A stretch of 64,000 nucleotides of DNA, from NCBI GenBank assembly GCA_964007475.1, contig OZ023273.1, positions 73,447,842 to 73,511,841 of the forward strand. Direction: 5' to 3'. Of the stretch, positions 52,326 to 63,002 are shown piece after piece. Both the position numbers and the translations under genes were made by a program. Every line of letters begins with the position of its first letter. Position 1 is the first letter of the stretch. The notes below the pieces were generated by a model. It saw nothing but the letters and a program-made list of their open reading frames with translations. It did no database searches and had not been told where the DNA came from. The DNA comes from Hybos culiciformis (Eukaryota; Arthropoda; Insecta; Diptera; Hybotidae).

Positions 52326-53577
52326 AATAAATCTAAGGTAATATTGAATTTATTGAAGACTTATTGAAAAGACAAAAAATACTTGAAGCCAACTTTAAAT
52401 GTTAATTTTAAGTTTGTTCCCCGTTAAAAAAGTAGGGTAGTATGTATTTAATTCTATTCTTGTATAAAGGTAATTACTATTTTTTTTTTTTTTTTTTTTT
52501 TTTCAAAATATTTTAATACTTAGTTTGTGAATTTCAAGCTACTATTGAAAAATAGTATTTAAAAAAAATTTTAATGTAATTTTAAAAAAAAATTAAAAAA
52601 AAAATTTAACAATAAACCAAAAAAAAATTTAATAAAAAAACTTTATTAAAAAAAAATTTTTAAAAATTGCGAAATTTGTTCGAACTTTATTTATGGAACC
52701 GATATTACTATACTAATACTATATATTATATATATATATATGGAAATGCACTTATTCGATATATTAATCTAGCAAAATTTGATGAAAAGCAAAATAATTG
52801 ATTAAAAAATTATTATGTGTAGTGAAATTATAAAATATTACCTAATATCAATTTGTCCCTTTTATATAATAAAAAAAAAGATTGGGAAAAAAATATTATC
52901 TTCGGCAGGTAGTAGAATAAATAAAAAATGGATTGCGAAAAAAAAGTATTATCTTAGGCAGGTAGTAGAAAATTTATAAAAATATGCATAAACAAATTTA
53001 TTATTGATGACGAGAATAAAAAAAATTTAGTTTTGTCGATGGGAAAAAAAATTACATTAAAAAAATTTATTTTTGTAAAACAAAATTTGATTTTGTGATG
53101 AAAAAAATGAAAACTGAATTAATTCTAGGGTTTTTATGGTATTATTCCAAAAAATTTTTTTTGATTTTTTGATGTAAAATATATGTAGTAAATTTAATGG
53201 AATCAATTATGAGACCAAATTTAGGTACCTTAAAGAAAAATCCAAATTTTCCTTCTTTTTCTTTCTTTCTCCAAACTTATTTAGGAAATTTTTGTATTTT
53301 ATTTTTTTTTTTTTCGATATTATCAATTTCTTTTTTTGTTATAAAAAAAATATTGCAATAATTTTTACTCACCGCTCTTGTGTTAAATAAATTTTTACGA
53401 TTCCAATTTTTACAAATTGGTTTTGAAATTTATTTTAATGTTAATTTTACTTTAATTAAAAAAAATTTACTTTAAATTTACTTTAATAATAATTTTTATT
53501 TTTTCTTTTAAAATAAATTTGTTTGCACACCTTTTGTTTTTTTTTTTTGTTAAATTAAATTTTTGTTCGAAGGACCA
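52326..53577 (-). other. BEL-1 5' leader
   Basis: AT-rich non-coding DNA between the 5' LTR and the Gag start. It begins after the LTR with TGGTCCTTCGAAC on the minus strand, which starts with the expected TGG of a primer-binding site; I could not match it to a specific tRNA. Confidence 0.7.
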
Positions 53578-53800
53578 TGTCCAAACACTATGCGTTATTA
53601 TAGTACAATGAATATATTTCTCTTTTTTGTCAAATTTTATAAAAATTATGATTTTATGAGTACATATTCTTACAGTTAGTTAATATTCTATAAATTCTAT
53701 TTTGTCAATTAATTAAATAATAAGATTTTAAAAAACGGATTCTATATCATGATGATTTTAAATTAAAGGGTTTGTTGCTTTAAATGTCCAACTTTAAACA
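53578..53800 (-). repeat. BEL-1 5' LTR
   Basis: 223 bp, the partner of 45958-46180. It is followed on the plus strand by the AGCTG target duplication. Confidence 0.95.
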
Positions 53801-53805
53801 AGCTG

Positions 53806-54317
53806 TGTTGTACCTTTTGGTACTATTATACTTACCGTCATTCCTGTGTACAACTGTACACACATATTTTAAATTTAAGTACAATGTTGTGCTTTGAATT
53901 CTTTGTAAATCTGTTAGCAGTAAAAACTGCACTTTAAAATCAATTTATTAACAACAAAATACGTTTATCTAAACATATTTTGTTGTTTTGATCAACGTGA
54001 CCACCTAACACTATAATGGTTTGCACATGTCGCATGTGCTCACCAATACGGAACCAATTTACACTTTTATTCTAAATACTTACCATAAAACACCTACACT
54101 AATTATATTCTAAATAATTATCATATTCTAAATACTTACTACAATCACTTTCACTATGTGCAATAAATACTTACCATAAAATTAAATACTAACAAACAAT
54201 TATTATTATAAATATTGTCAAAATTATTTAAAATCAATCATTATAATTTAATCAGTTAAAATAAAAAGTCTTGATGTAAAAGTTCAAATAAGGCATTTTA
54301 ATTTCTTTCTTATTACA
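53806..54317 (+). repeat. LTR of a second gypsy element (gypsy-2)
   Basis: The sequence from TGTTGTACCTTTTGG to ATTACA ends exactly where TGGCGATCCTGCCA begins, the same PBS as gypsy-1. The left limit is inferred from TGT at the BEL-1 junction. No second LTR or coding region of this element is in the window. Confidence 0.65.
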
Positions 54318-54331
54318 TGGCGATCCTGCCA
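54318..54331 (+). promoter_or_regulatory. Primer-binding site of gypsy-2
   Basis: TGGCGATCCTGCCA, identical to 15287-15300. Confidence 0.8.
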
Positions 54332-55440
54332 AAACATAGTCAAAGTATTGTTGTAAGTTTTTTTTAATTTTTGAAATATTTTTTTATTAAAAATAAAAAA
54401 AAAAAAAAAAGTGATGTGATGTGAAATTAAAAAAAAAAAAAAATTAAAAATAATAATTAATAATAAAAATTATAAAAATAATAAAAATCTTTATATACCA
54501 GCAAGAGTTTTTTTTTAGGAAGAACTACAAGCTTTCTCCTAACAGAGAAAAATTTTCTTATAACAAATAAACTAAAATTAATCTTTATACTAAAATACAA
54601 TATACCTAAACCTAAACAAAAAAAAAAAGGAGGACAAATCCAAATCTAAATATTTATATACCTAGTTTGCGAAAACCTACAAAAAAAAAATATTATGATA
54701 AAATTTCTTTTTACCATATGAACAAAAAAAATAAATAAAAAAAAACCTTGAACCTCAAGAACCTAAAAGAAAAACATTCGAACAAAAACAACAAATATAA
54801 TTTTTTTGGTGATAAGAATTGCATTATTCATAATATAAAAAGGCATTAGTATAAATTATTTATGCCATTAAATTTCATTAATGCAATGCATGTAGAATAT
54901 TTTTATTCCAATTCCTTTTCAGAAGAAGTACTAATAAACATGAAATTTTTCAGGCATATTTAAAAAGTTATTTTAGGTTAAACTTTTCGGGCAACAAAAA
55001 GAAAACATGATTTAAGCCAAGCTGCTGATTTGTCATACATTATTGTCGCTAATAATATAGTTGTAACCGGAATTGTGTTTACGGCTTAAAATATAGTAGA
55101 AATCATCTGGCAATCAGTGTTGTCATGCAGCCATAATTCTAGCCATTTTGAAATAATTTAAAAGCCATTATGCCACTAAACTTTTTGAGCTTAAAAAGTA
55201 TTTTAGAATTTTTAAATGTTTTTATCTCTAAGTAGTCGCTGGTTTATAATTTTTTTTTTAATTTTTGCCGAATTCCCCCAAAACAAGTTATTTTAAGTCG
55301 AATGACAAAAATCAACTAGTCGCCGTCGAAAAAATCGATTCCCGTCATGTCTTGTGTGCACTTGGCCATTTTAAATATTTATTTAGCCTCCCCAGAAAAT
55401 ACTACTTGCAATGAAGTTTCACTTCTTCCGTGTGTCCCGA
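54332..55440. other. gypsy-2 leader remnant and AT-rich DNA
   Basis: The first 450 bp resemble an A-rich retrotransposon leader with AAATAAA words, as after gypsy-1. No gag or pol follows. The rest shows nothing recognisable. Confidence 0.5.
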
Positions 55441-56115
55441 GACTGACATATTTTTTTTTTAAATAGGTAGCTCCTGTGAAAATGAGATTATTTTTGGGGT
55501 ACGGTTAGGTCGTGCCGGAGCAAAATATAGAAAAACAATTTTTTTTTTCAAAACAGGTAGCTGCGGTGAAATTAAGATTACCTGCCGAAATATTTTTGGG
55601 CAGGAAGGTACGGTTAGGTCCTGCCGACGCAAAAAGGACAAAAAACATTTTTTTTCAAAATAGGTAGCTCCGGTGAAATTAATATTACCTGAAAAAAATT
55701 TTTGGGTGGGGAGCTACGGTTAGGTCGTACCGGAGCAAAATATACGAAAATTTTTTTTTTTTTATATATGTAGCTCCGGTGAAATTAAGATTACCTGGAA
55801 AAAAAGTTTTGGGTGGGGAGCTACGGTTAGGTCGTGCCGGAGCAAAATATACGATTTTTTTTTTTTTTTTGAAAGAGGTAGCTCCGGTGAAATTAAGATT
55901 ACCAGCCGAAAAATTAATATTACCTGAAAAAAAATTTTTGGGTGGGGAGCTACGGTTAGGTCGTGCCGGAGCAAAATATACGAAAAATTTATTTTTTTTT
56001 AAATAGGTAGCTCCGGTGAAATTAATATTACCTGAAAAAAAATTTTTGGGTGGGGAGCTACGGTTAGGTCGTGCCGGAGCAAAATATACGAAAACATTTT
56101 TTTTCAAAATAGGTA

Positions 56116-56298
56116 TAGTACGATTCAAATCACTTGACCAATCCGTTATGCAAAGCTTTCCTTTTCCATTACAAAATTCCATACAAAATTGCATGAGCTT
56201 TTATTCTTATATAATTTCCCCTAAATTTTGTATGGATTTTTGTAATGGAAAGGGAAAGCTTTGCATAACGGATTGGTCAAGTGATTTGAATCGTACTA
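56116..56298. mobile_element. Palindromic mariner-type MITE, TA target
   Basis: The 183-bp element starts TAGTACGATTCAAATCACTT and ends with its inverse; the arms are about 75 bp. The unit AAATAGGTAGCTCC is split at TA, which is duplicated (56114-56115, 56299-56300). Confidence 0.85.
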
Positions 56299-56365
56299 TA
56301 GCTCCGGTGAAATTAAGATTACCTGAAAAAAAAGTTTTGGGTGGGGAGCTACGGTTAGGTCGTAC

Positions 56366-56855
56366 CTAGGCTTGCCAGATAAAAATTTCTAAAAAAACGT
56401 ACCCACAAAAATTTAAGTGCATAAAAAAGAAAACAAAATATAAGTAAATGTTATATAATTGAATTGCATTTAAAAAAAAAAAAAATTGAATTAAATATAG
56501 CACCATTGCAAAATTTTTATTTAATATATGACAGAACCCTTTAAATAAACAAATGGGTAATTTGGCCTTTAAACAAAAACGCTGCATAATATAAACGAGC
56601 CAGCAGTATAATATAAACGAAACTGTGTTCGTAATACGAAAATGGTAAATTTATGTTTTCCTTTTTGGGGTATTTATTATCTCATTCGGTTTAAATTACA
56701 ACAATTTTTAAAAATTTGTTTCAACTTTAAAAATAATCAGTAAAAAACGTACCTTTGGGTACGTTTTCACAAATTTCGCGTATAACGTACATTCTAATTT
56801 TGTAAGCCAAAATAACGTACGGTACGTTTAAATAACGTACACCTGGCAAGCCTAG
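56366..56855. mobile_element. DNA element with CTAGGCTTGCC ends and 6-bp duplication
   Basis: CTAGGCTTGCC at the left and GGCAAGCCTAG at the right are perfect 11-bp inverted ends. TCGTAC flanks both sides (56360-56365, 56856-56861) within a satellite unit. The interior repeats AACGTAC near the ends and has no coding potential. The superfamily is unclear because a 6-bp duplication is uncommon. Confidence 0.75.
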
Positions 56856-57091
56856 TCGTACCGGAGCAAAATATACGAAAAATTTTTTTTTTTTTTCTCC
56901 GGTGAAATTAAGATTACCTGAAAAAAAAGTTTTGGGTGGGGAGCTACGGTTAGGTCGTGCCGGAGCAAAATATACAGAATTTTTTTTTTTTTTTTTAAAG
57001 AGGTAGCTCCGGTGAAATTAAGATTACCAGCCGAAAAATTTTTGGGCAGGAAGGTACAGTTAGGTCGTGCCGCCGCAAAATATACGAAAAA

Positions 57092-57311
57092 CACGAAGCA
57101 GTCATAGAACTGCCTACAGAAGTTTATACTTAAGATTCAAACTATGAAATAACAGTGGCTACAAATAATGGACTGCTTTTGGACTGATGGACTGATTTTT
57201 ATTTTTATTTACATTTTGTACTGAGCAGCCCATCATTTGTAGCCACTGTTATTCATAGTTTTTAAATCTTTAAGTATAAACTTCTGTTGGCAGTTCTATG
57301 ACTGCTTCGTG
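57092..57311. repeat. CACGAAGCAG-family palindrome (complete)
   Basis: CACGAAGCAGTCATAGAACT starts an inverted repeat with arms of about 95 bp, ending GTTCTATGACTGCTTCGTG. The centre carries GACTGATGGACTGATTTTTA. It is placed between satellite units. Confidence 0.85.
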
Positions 57312-57810
57312 TGTTTTTTTTTCAAAATAGGTAGCTGCGGTGAAATTAATATTAACTGAAAAAAAATGTTCGGTGGGGAGTTACGGTTAGGTCGTGCCGG
57401 TGCAAAATACACAAATTTTTTTTTTTTTAAATAGGTAGCTCCGGTGAAATTAAGATTACCAGCCGAAACATTTTTGGGCAGGGAGGTACGGTCAGGTCGT
57501 GCCGAAACAAAATATACGAAATTTTTTTTTTTTTAAATAGGTAGCTCCGGTGAAATTAGGGTTAGGTCGTGCCGGCGCAAAATATACGAAAAAGATTTTT
57601 TTTTTCAAAATGGGTAGCTCCGGTGAAATTAATATTACCTGCAAAAAAATTTTTGGGTAGGGAGCTACGGTCAGGTCGTGCCGGATCAAAATATACGAAA
57701 TTTTTTTTTTTTTAAATAGGTAGCTCCGGTGAAATTAAAATTACCTGTCGAAAAATTTTTGGGCAGAGAGGTACGGTTAGGTCGTGCCGACGCAAAATGT
57801 ACAAAAAAAA

Positions 57811-58045
57811 CACGAAGCAGTCATAGAACTGCCGATAGAAGTTTATACTTAAAAGATTTATACTATGAAATAACAGTGTTACAAATGATGGGCTGCTCAG
57901 TACAAAATGTAAATTAAAATAAAAATATTTTAATTTACATTTTGTACTGAGCAGCCCATCATTTGTATCCACTGGTATTGCAAATTTCATAGTTTAAATC
58001 TACCTTATACTTAACTTCTGTCGGCAGTTCTATGACTGCTTTGTG
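57811..58045. repeat. CACGAAGCAG-family palindrome (complete, second)
   Basis: Same family, with GGGCTGCTCAGTACAAAATG on one arm inverted on the other and a central AAATATTTTA. It forms the end of the satellite array. Confidence 0.85.
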
Positions 58046-58196
58046 GGTTTTTTTAATTGAATTAATATAACCATATGAATATTAAAAAAAATTGGTTTTG
58101 TTTTATTCATACAAATATTGCTAGAAATAATATATATTATTCAGGAAAAATTATCAAATATTCAAAAGAGTCAATACACATGAAATACGGTAGTAT

Positions 58197-58527
58197 ACAT
58201 ATAACTGTCTTGTCATAGTAAGTGGTAAAACATGTTTGAAAATTAGTTGGGACTTTAGTGATATTTTATCCGGTGTCTAAATTTTTTTTGAATAATCACA
58301 AGATTATGTTAATTCATATATTGAAAATAAGATTACACGAAAAAGCTGTGAATATTGCAGAACGCTGCCCACAATATTGAAAAATAGTTTATTCAACCCG
58401 CTATTAAAAAAGTGATTTCTGAATAGCATAGTTTTTTTTCACAATTAAATTTTTAAAATGAAATAGGTACTCGATACTTAAATTTATGCATCTGTCAACG
58501 TTTCCAATATTCAATTGCATTAATCAT
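58197..58527 (+). repeat. Dispersed 360-bp repeat, copy 2
   Basis: It matches 43409-43776. It ends at GCATTAAT, where the hAT element begins. Confidence 0.8.
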
Positions 58528-59129
58528 CAGAGCTGTAAAATTTCAAATACTTTCGATATTCAAATACAAAGTAATTGCATTTGAAAAAGTAATCAATACT
58601 TTTCTTAACAAGGAATTATATTTAGAAAAGTATTGATTACAAAGTAATTAGATTTAGAAAGGAATCAATACTTTTTTTAAAAAGGAATTATATTTAGAAA
58701 AGTATTGATTACAAAGTAATTAGATTTAAAAAGGAATCAATACTTTTTGATCCGTTATTGCTATTATATTACTCTAGAATAATATTGCTATTATATTACT
58801 TTAGAATAATATAACAATAAAGTTAACGTAATTATTTCGAAGTAACTTTTAGCAAGTTCATATCGGAGTTTTTTATCAAAAAAAAATTTAAATAAAATAA
58901 TATTAAATTAAATAAAATTAAATTAAATAAAATTAAAATAAATTAACCAGCAACATATTGTAAAGGTAAGTTTTTTGTTAATTTTTTAAAATTAAAATCC
59001 AGAGTCAAGCGAGGAAAACAACGAACGCAAAAAAAATTTCTTGAGTTCAGATTTTTTTCAACAATCCTTGATGTTTTCATCAATCCTTGATGTTTTCATC
59101 AACGATTTTTTTTATCAAAGAACCTAACC

Positions 59130-59930
59130 TAGGGTTGCCAGAAGTCCCGGTTTTCCGGGATTGTCCCGGTTTTCATTTCGTTTCGTGACGTCCCGAAAAA
59201 GGTTCTCGGACGCTCAATTGTCCCGGTTTAACATTTTTGACCAAAAAAAAATAAATAAATTTATAAAAAATGTGCCAATTTGTTCAGGTTATGTTACACT
59301 TTGCTTTCATTTTTCTAATTCTCGATCCTACATTACATCAATCCAGCCTATAAAGATATTGCAGGGTAGTATTTGTTTATTTATACATTTTTGTTTTTGT
59401 TTATTTAGCTGCAAGACTTGGCTGAAATTTGGCTGGTACCAATTTTTGTTAGTTAGCATCTTTTATATATAAAATTTGGTTACTAATTTCATTTTATATA
59501 TTATTAGATTTATTTTATACCTTCAAGTTCAACATGCCAAAGAGAAAGTGCCAATTTCTAGAAAAATGTACTACAGAATTTCCTTTTATTAAAAAAGGCA
59601 AAATTGATACGGAAGCGTATTGTAGAGATTGCAATTCAAGTTTTAGTATAAGTCAAGGTTTATCCGACATTAAAAATCACATTCAAAGTCAGAAACACAA
59701 ATCTGCAGTTGCTTCGGCAAGTAAATGAAATGAATATTTATATTTTTTGTTCCTAATTTGAGTTATTAATTTTAAGATATTATTTAATTACGTACTTGAC
59801 CTTGTTACCATTATTACGGTCCTTTTTTTTATATTTATATTAAATAAAATATTTTTTTAATAAATTTTATTAATTTTGTAAAAAAATTCTTTTTGTCCCG
59901 GTTTTTAGTGGGGAATATCTGGTAACTCTA
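59130..59930 (+). mobile_element. Non-autonomous hAT with a zinc-finger ORF, present in one arm only
   Basis: The ends TAGGGTTGCCAGA and (reverse strand) TAGAGTTACCAGATA flank about 800 bp; CCTAACC is repeated on both sides (8 bp, ACCTAACC, if the last A is shared). The right arm shows the empty site ACCTAACC (63320-63327, inverted), proving the insertion. TCCCGG words are repeated near the left end. Confidence 0.85.
59534..59728 (+). CDS. BED-like zinc-finger exon of a hAT transposase
   Basis: 64 codons from ATG. EFPFIKKGK precedes YCRDCNSSFSISQGLSDIKN and HIQSQKHK, a CxxC...HxxxxxH finger as found at the N-terminus of many hAT transposases, used to bind transposon ends. The frame ends just inside a GTAAAT donor-like site, so in the parent element this was probably the first exon. 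The catalytic part is deleted. The remaining finger could still bind element DNA; whether it is expressed is unknown. Confidence 0.6.
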   Translation: MPKRKCQFLEKCTTEFPFIKKGKIDTEAYCRDCNSSFSISQGLSDIKNHIQSQKHKSAVASASK

Positions 59931-60238
59931 CCTAACCACTATTTTTTTGTACCAACATTTTCTTTAAAAACGATAGAATCAAAATCCGAATTTTTTTTCA
60001 AATTTGAAAAGTAATGAAAAAATAATTAAATGTGGTACACAGAGTTGCTTATATTCGAACAGACGAGTATGAAAAAATTCTTGGTGATGATGGAGTTTAG
60101 ATGTTGCGCATGTTATGTTGTGGATGAAACTTTATCGCTTGACTAAAAATGTGCAATAGCATAGCTATCTTCATATATGTAGATAAAATTTTATAATAAT
60201 TTATACAAAATATTCGAATTAGGATTTGCGAAACAAAA

Positions 60239-60570
60239 ATGTCCATGAGTTATAATTTATGTTCCGACGATTCAATTAGTGATCCAGATTATGAATCAAA
60301 GAAAATTGGATCAAAGAGAACATTGTCTGACGAAATCTCCCTAGAATTCCAAAAAAATCCAAGAAAGAAGTAGGAAAAAGAAAATCATCGGACCTGTCAG
60401 AAGATTGTGAACAACCCACTTCTTCTAAAAAAATGAAAAACGAAGATATTGTAACAAAATTTGTAGCGACAAGACCACTGTTTTCAGGAAATTTTTTTAA
60501 AGTTTTAGAATTTGTAAGAATAAAGGCTAAATACTGGTTACATATGGGTTCACTTCTTCAAAAAAAATAA
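60239..60570 (+). pseudogene. Unassigned ORF within the hAT element, plus strand
   Basis: ATG at 60239 opens MSMSYNLCSDDSISDPDYES, an acidic/serine-rich segment, then after a stop and a frame change continues KKEVGKRKSSDLSEDCEQPT and KNEDIVTKFVATRPLFSGNF. It is on the strand opposite to the transposase and is repeated in the other arm (63000-62670, minus). I do not recognise it. It could be a second gene of the element or a captured exon. The frames are broken in both arms at the same place. Confidence 0.4.
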
Positions 60571-60936
60571 TTGGAATTCGTTGCTACTTCCGAAATTCTT
60601 TTTTAGTTAATAAAATTTGTTGTCCAGTAATTGAGTTGCGACCTAAAATTAATAATGTATTAATTATAATGTAGAACATTCTCAATTTGAAACTGGCTTC
60701 TATGATATATGTATAATAACTACAAAAGCTTTATACCAATGATCCTAATGGTATGTTTAAAGCATTTACAATCATATTAGTTAAGAAGTTTCAAACATTA
60801 ATTTTGTCTAAATATTTGTTCAAAAATTTAATTTGGTGCAAATTGTTAACTTTGATACTTAACCGAAAGTTTAATATTTAAGTTTATTTGATGCAAAAGG
60901 CCCTGTAATATTAATTATTAATTCACAAATATGTAT

Positions 60937-61663
60937 TTAACTCCAGCATTTCAAATAAAAAAAATAAAATCTGGCACATCTTAAATGTTTTGGTAGAGAC
61001 CTTGTCACAAATTCTTCGGCATTATAATTATAAGTATCATCCGAATCTTCTTCATTATTTACCAAACAAATTACACCAAATTCCTTAAAGGCTTTCACGA
61101 AATTACTGCCATTATCTGTGACCGTGGCAACAATTTTTCGAGGATCTAAATCGAATAAACAATTTGCTTCATACATTATTTGACTAATTCGTTCGTATAA
61201 CTACCAGCAAACCTTCTACATGCCAAAGCAATCGAATGGCAATTAAAATTTTCGAAAATTGCTGCTGTAGTACAAACATATTTGATTTTCGATAAATTTT
61301 TTTTTTGTAATTTCTACTAATCTGTTTTGCGCTGAGTCAATTAATTTCATCATTGTTGGTCTACTTATTATACTCAGTTTTGGATTATTGATCGTAAACA
61401 TATTTTTAAAAGACTGATTTTCGATTATAGAAATGGGCAACAAGTTGTCAATCAGGAAACACATTATTTTGAAATCAAATTTTTTGTTGATCAGTGACCT
61501 GTTTGCTATGAATTTTTGATCTGTCTTTGGGTTTTGAGTAATTAGAAAACTCACTGGGATGCTTTTTCAAGTGCTTGATGAAATTTGAAGAGACATTTCG
61601 ATAGCCTTTGATTATGGAGTTACAAATTTGACAAGCTGTTGTTAAAGAGTTTTTTTTTTTCAT
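60937..61663 (-). pseudogene. hAT transposase, broken (left copy)
   Basis: The minus strand reads, in order, a BED-type finger (CQICNSIIKGYRNVSSNFIK followed by HLKKHP), a conserved hAT N-terminal helix region (NLLPISIIENQSFKNMF, NPKLSIISRPTMMKLI), a frameshifted VCTTAAIFENF where the first catalytic Asp would stand (the usual TTAD is TTAA), then CHSIALACRRFAGSY, and KIVATVTDNGSNFVKAFKEF with the second Asp. The C-terminal half, including the dimerisation domain, is absent: coding similarity stops at 60937. It would not be active. Confidence 0.7.
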
Positions 61664-61746
61664 CCTAAAATATCACATTATTAGAGTAGAAATGGTGTGT
61701 GTTTTCAGGTTCAGACGACCTTTCAAATGCAATTATTGAAAATGTA

Positions 61747-61946
61747 NNNNNNNNNNNNNNNNNNNNNNNNNNNNNNNNNNNNNNNNNNNNNNNNNNNNNN
61801 NNNNNNNNNNNNNNNNNNNNNNNNNNNNNNNNNNNNNNNNNNNNNNNNNNNNNNNNNNNNNNNNNNNNNNNNNNNNNNNNNNNNNNNNNNNNNNNNNNNN
61901 NNNNNNNNNNNNNNNNNNNNNNNNNNNNNNNNNNNNNNNNNNNNNN
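61747..61946. other. Assembly gap, 200 N
   Basis: Exactly 200 unknown bases, a typical placeholder length. It lies between the two arms of the inverted repeat. Confidence 0.95.
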
Positions 61947-62039
61947 TTACAAAAAAAAAAATTTATCGAAAATCAAATATGTTTGTACTACAGCAGCAAT
62001 TTTCGAAAATTTTAATTGCCATTCGATTGCTTTGGCATG

Positions 62040-62320
62040 TAGAAGGTTTGCTGGTAGTTATACGAACGAATTAATCAAATAATGTATGAAGCAAATTGTT
62101 ATTCGATTTAGATCCTCGAAAAATTGTTGCCACGGTCACAGATAATGGCAGTAATTTCGTGAAAGCCTTTAAGGAATTTGGTGTAATTTGTTTGGTAAAT
62201 AATGAAGAAGATTCGGATGATACTTATAATTATAATGCCGAAGAATTTGTGACAAGGTCTCTACCAAAACATTTAAGATGTGCCAGATTTTATTTTTTTT
62301 ATTTGAAATGCTGGAGTTAA
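62040..62320 (+). pseudogene. hAT transposase fragment (right copy)
   Basis: It is the same as 60937-61210 in inverse: LFDLDPRKIVATVTDNGSNF, then VKAFKEFGVICLVNNEEDSD and a stop after FYLKCWS. The upstream VCTTAAIFENF block begins near 61985. The N-terminal part that the left copy has is hidden by the gap. Confidence 0.7.
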
Positions 62321-62669
62321 ATACATATTTGTGAATTAATAATTAATATTACAAGGCCTTTTGCATCAAATAAACTTAAATATTAAACTTTCGGTTAAGT
62401 ATCAAAGTTAACAATTTGCACCAAATTAAATTTTTGAACAAATATTTAGACAAAATAATGTTTGAAACTTCTTAACTAATATGATTGTAAATGCTTTAAA
62501 CATACCATTAGGATCATTGGTATAAAGCTTTTGTAGTTATTATACATATATCATAGAAGCCAGTTTCAAATTGAGAATGTTCTACATTATAATTAATACA
62601 TTATTAATTTTAGGTCGCAACTCAATTACTGGACAACAAATTTTATTAACTAAAAAAGAATTTCGGAAG

Positions 62670-63002
62670 TAGCAACGAATTCCAATTATTTTTTTTGAAG
62701 AAGTGAACCCATATGTAACCAGTATTTAGCCTTTATTCTTACAAATTCTAAAACTTTAAAAAAAATTTCCTGAAAACAGTGGTCTTGTCGCTACAAATTT
62801 TGTTACAATATCTTCGTTTTTCATTTTTTTAGAAGAAGTGGGTTGTTCACAATCTTCTGACAGGTCCGATGATTTTCTTTTTCCTACTTCTTTCTTGGAT
62901 TTTTTTGGAATTCTAGGGAGATTTCGTCAGACAATGTTCTCTTTGATCCAATTTTCTTTGATTCATAATCTGGATCACTAATTGAATCGTCGGAACATAA
63001 AT
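62670..63002 (-). pseudogene. Unassigned ORF within the hAT element, right copy
   Basis: This is the inverted duplicate of 60239-60570, with the same stop and frame change. It adds no information on function. Confidence 0.4.

Larger units (their letters stand above)
45958..53800 (-). mobile_element. BEL/Pao LTR retrotransposon, nearly intact (BEL-1)
   Basis: Two 223-bp LTRs (45958-46180 and 53578-53800) differ at two positions. They start TGT and end ACA. The target duplication AGCTG is at 45953-45957 and 53801-53805. The minus-strand coding region holds gag, protease, RT, RNase H and integrase in two main frames. It has no env. The close LTRs show a recent insertion. The three frame breaks between the main frames are all in homopolymers. 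Confidence 0.95.
55445..57795 (+). repeat. Satellite array, about 14 units of roughly 105 bp, with insertions
   Basis: The unit begins AAATAGGTAGCTCCGGTGAA, contains ATTACCTGCCGAAAAATTTT (centre of a palindrome CCTGCC...GGGCAGG), then GGTACGGTTAGGTCGTGCCG, CAAAATATACGAAA and a poly-T of variable length. Units start near 55464, 55556, 55663, 55770, 55877, 56006, 56112, 56887, 57002, 57330, 57437, 57540, 57612 and 57719. Three other elements are inserted. Frames through it are open in places but are not genes. Confidence 0.9.
58438..61308. repeat. Left arm of a large inverted repeat
   Basis: It is the reverse complement of 61947-64000 with very few substitutions, apart from the 800-bp insertion at 59130-59930. 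It covers repeat sequence and most of a hAT transposon. The arm may extend further left, since the right arm is cut by the window end. Confidence 0.9.
58531..61746 (-). mobile_element. hAT transposon (left copy), one end in the gap
   Basis: It starts CAGAGCTGTAAAATTTCAAA. It is followed by subterminal repeats: a 73-bp unit with AAAGTATTGATTACAAAGTA present twice (58620-58745). The transposase gene runs on the minus strand and reaches the gap at 61747. The other terminus is not visible. Confidence 0.7.

Noticed and set aside
55685..56369. Repeated open frames (YFAPARPNR and GGELRLGRAGAKYT types)
   Set aside because: They are translations of the satellite unit on both strands, interrupted by variable poly-T.
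61697..62082. ORFs running across the N gap
   Set aside because: They exist only because unknown bases were translated as X.
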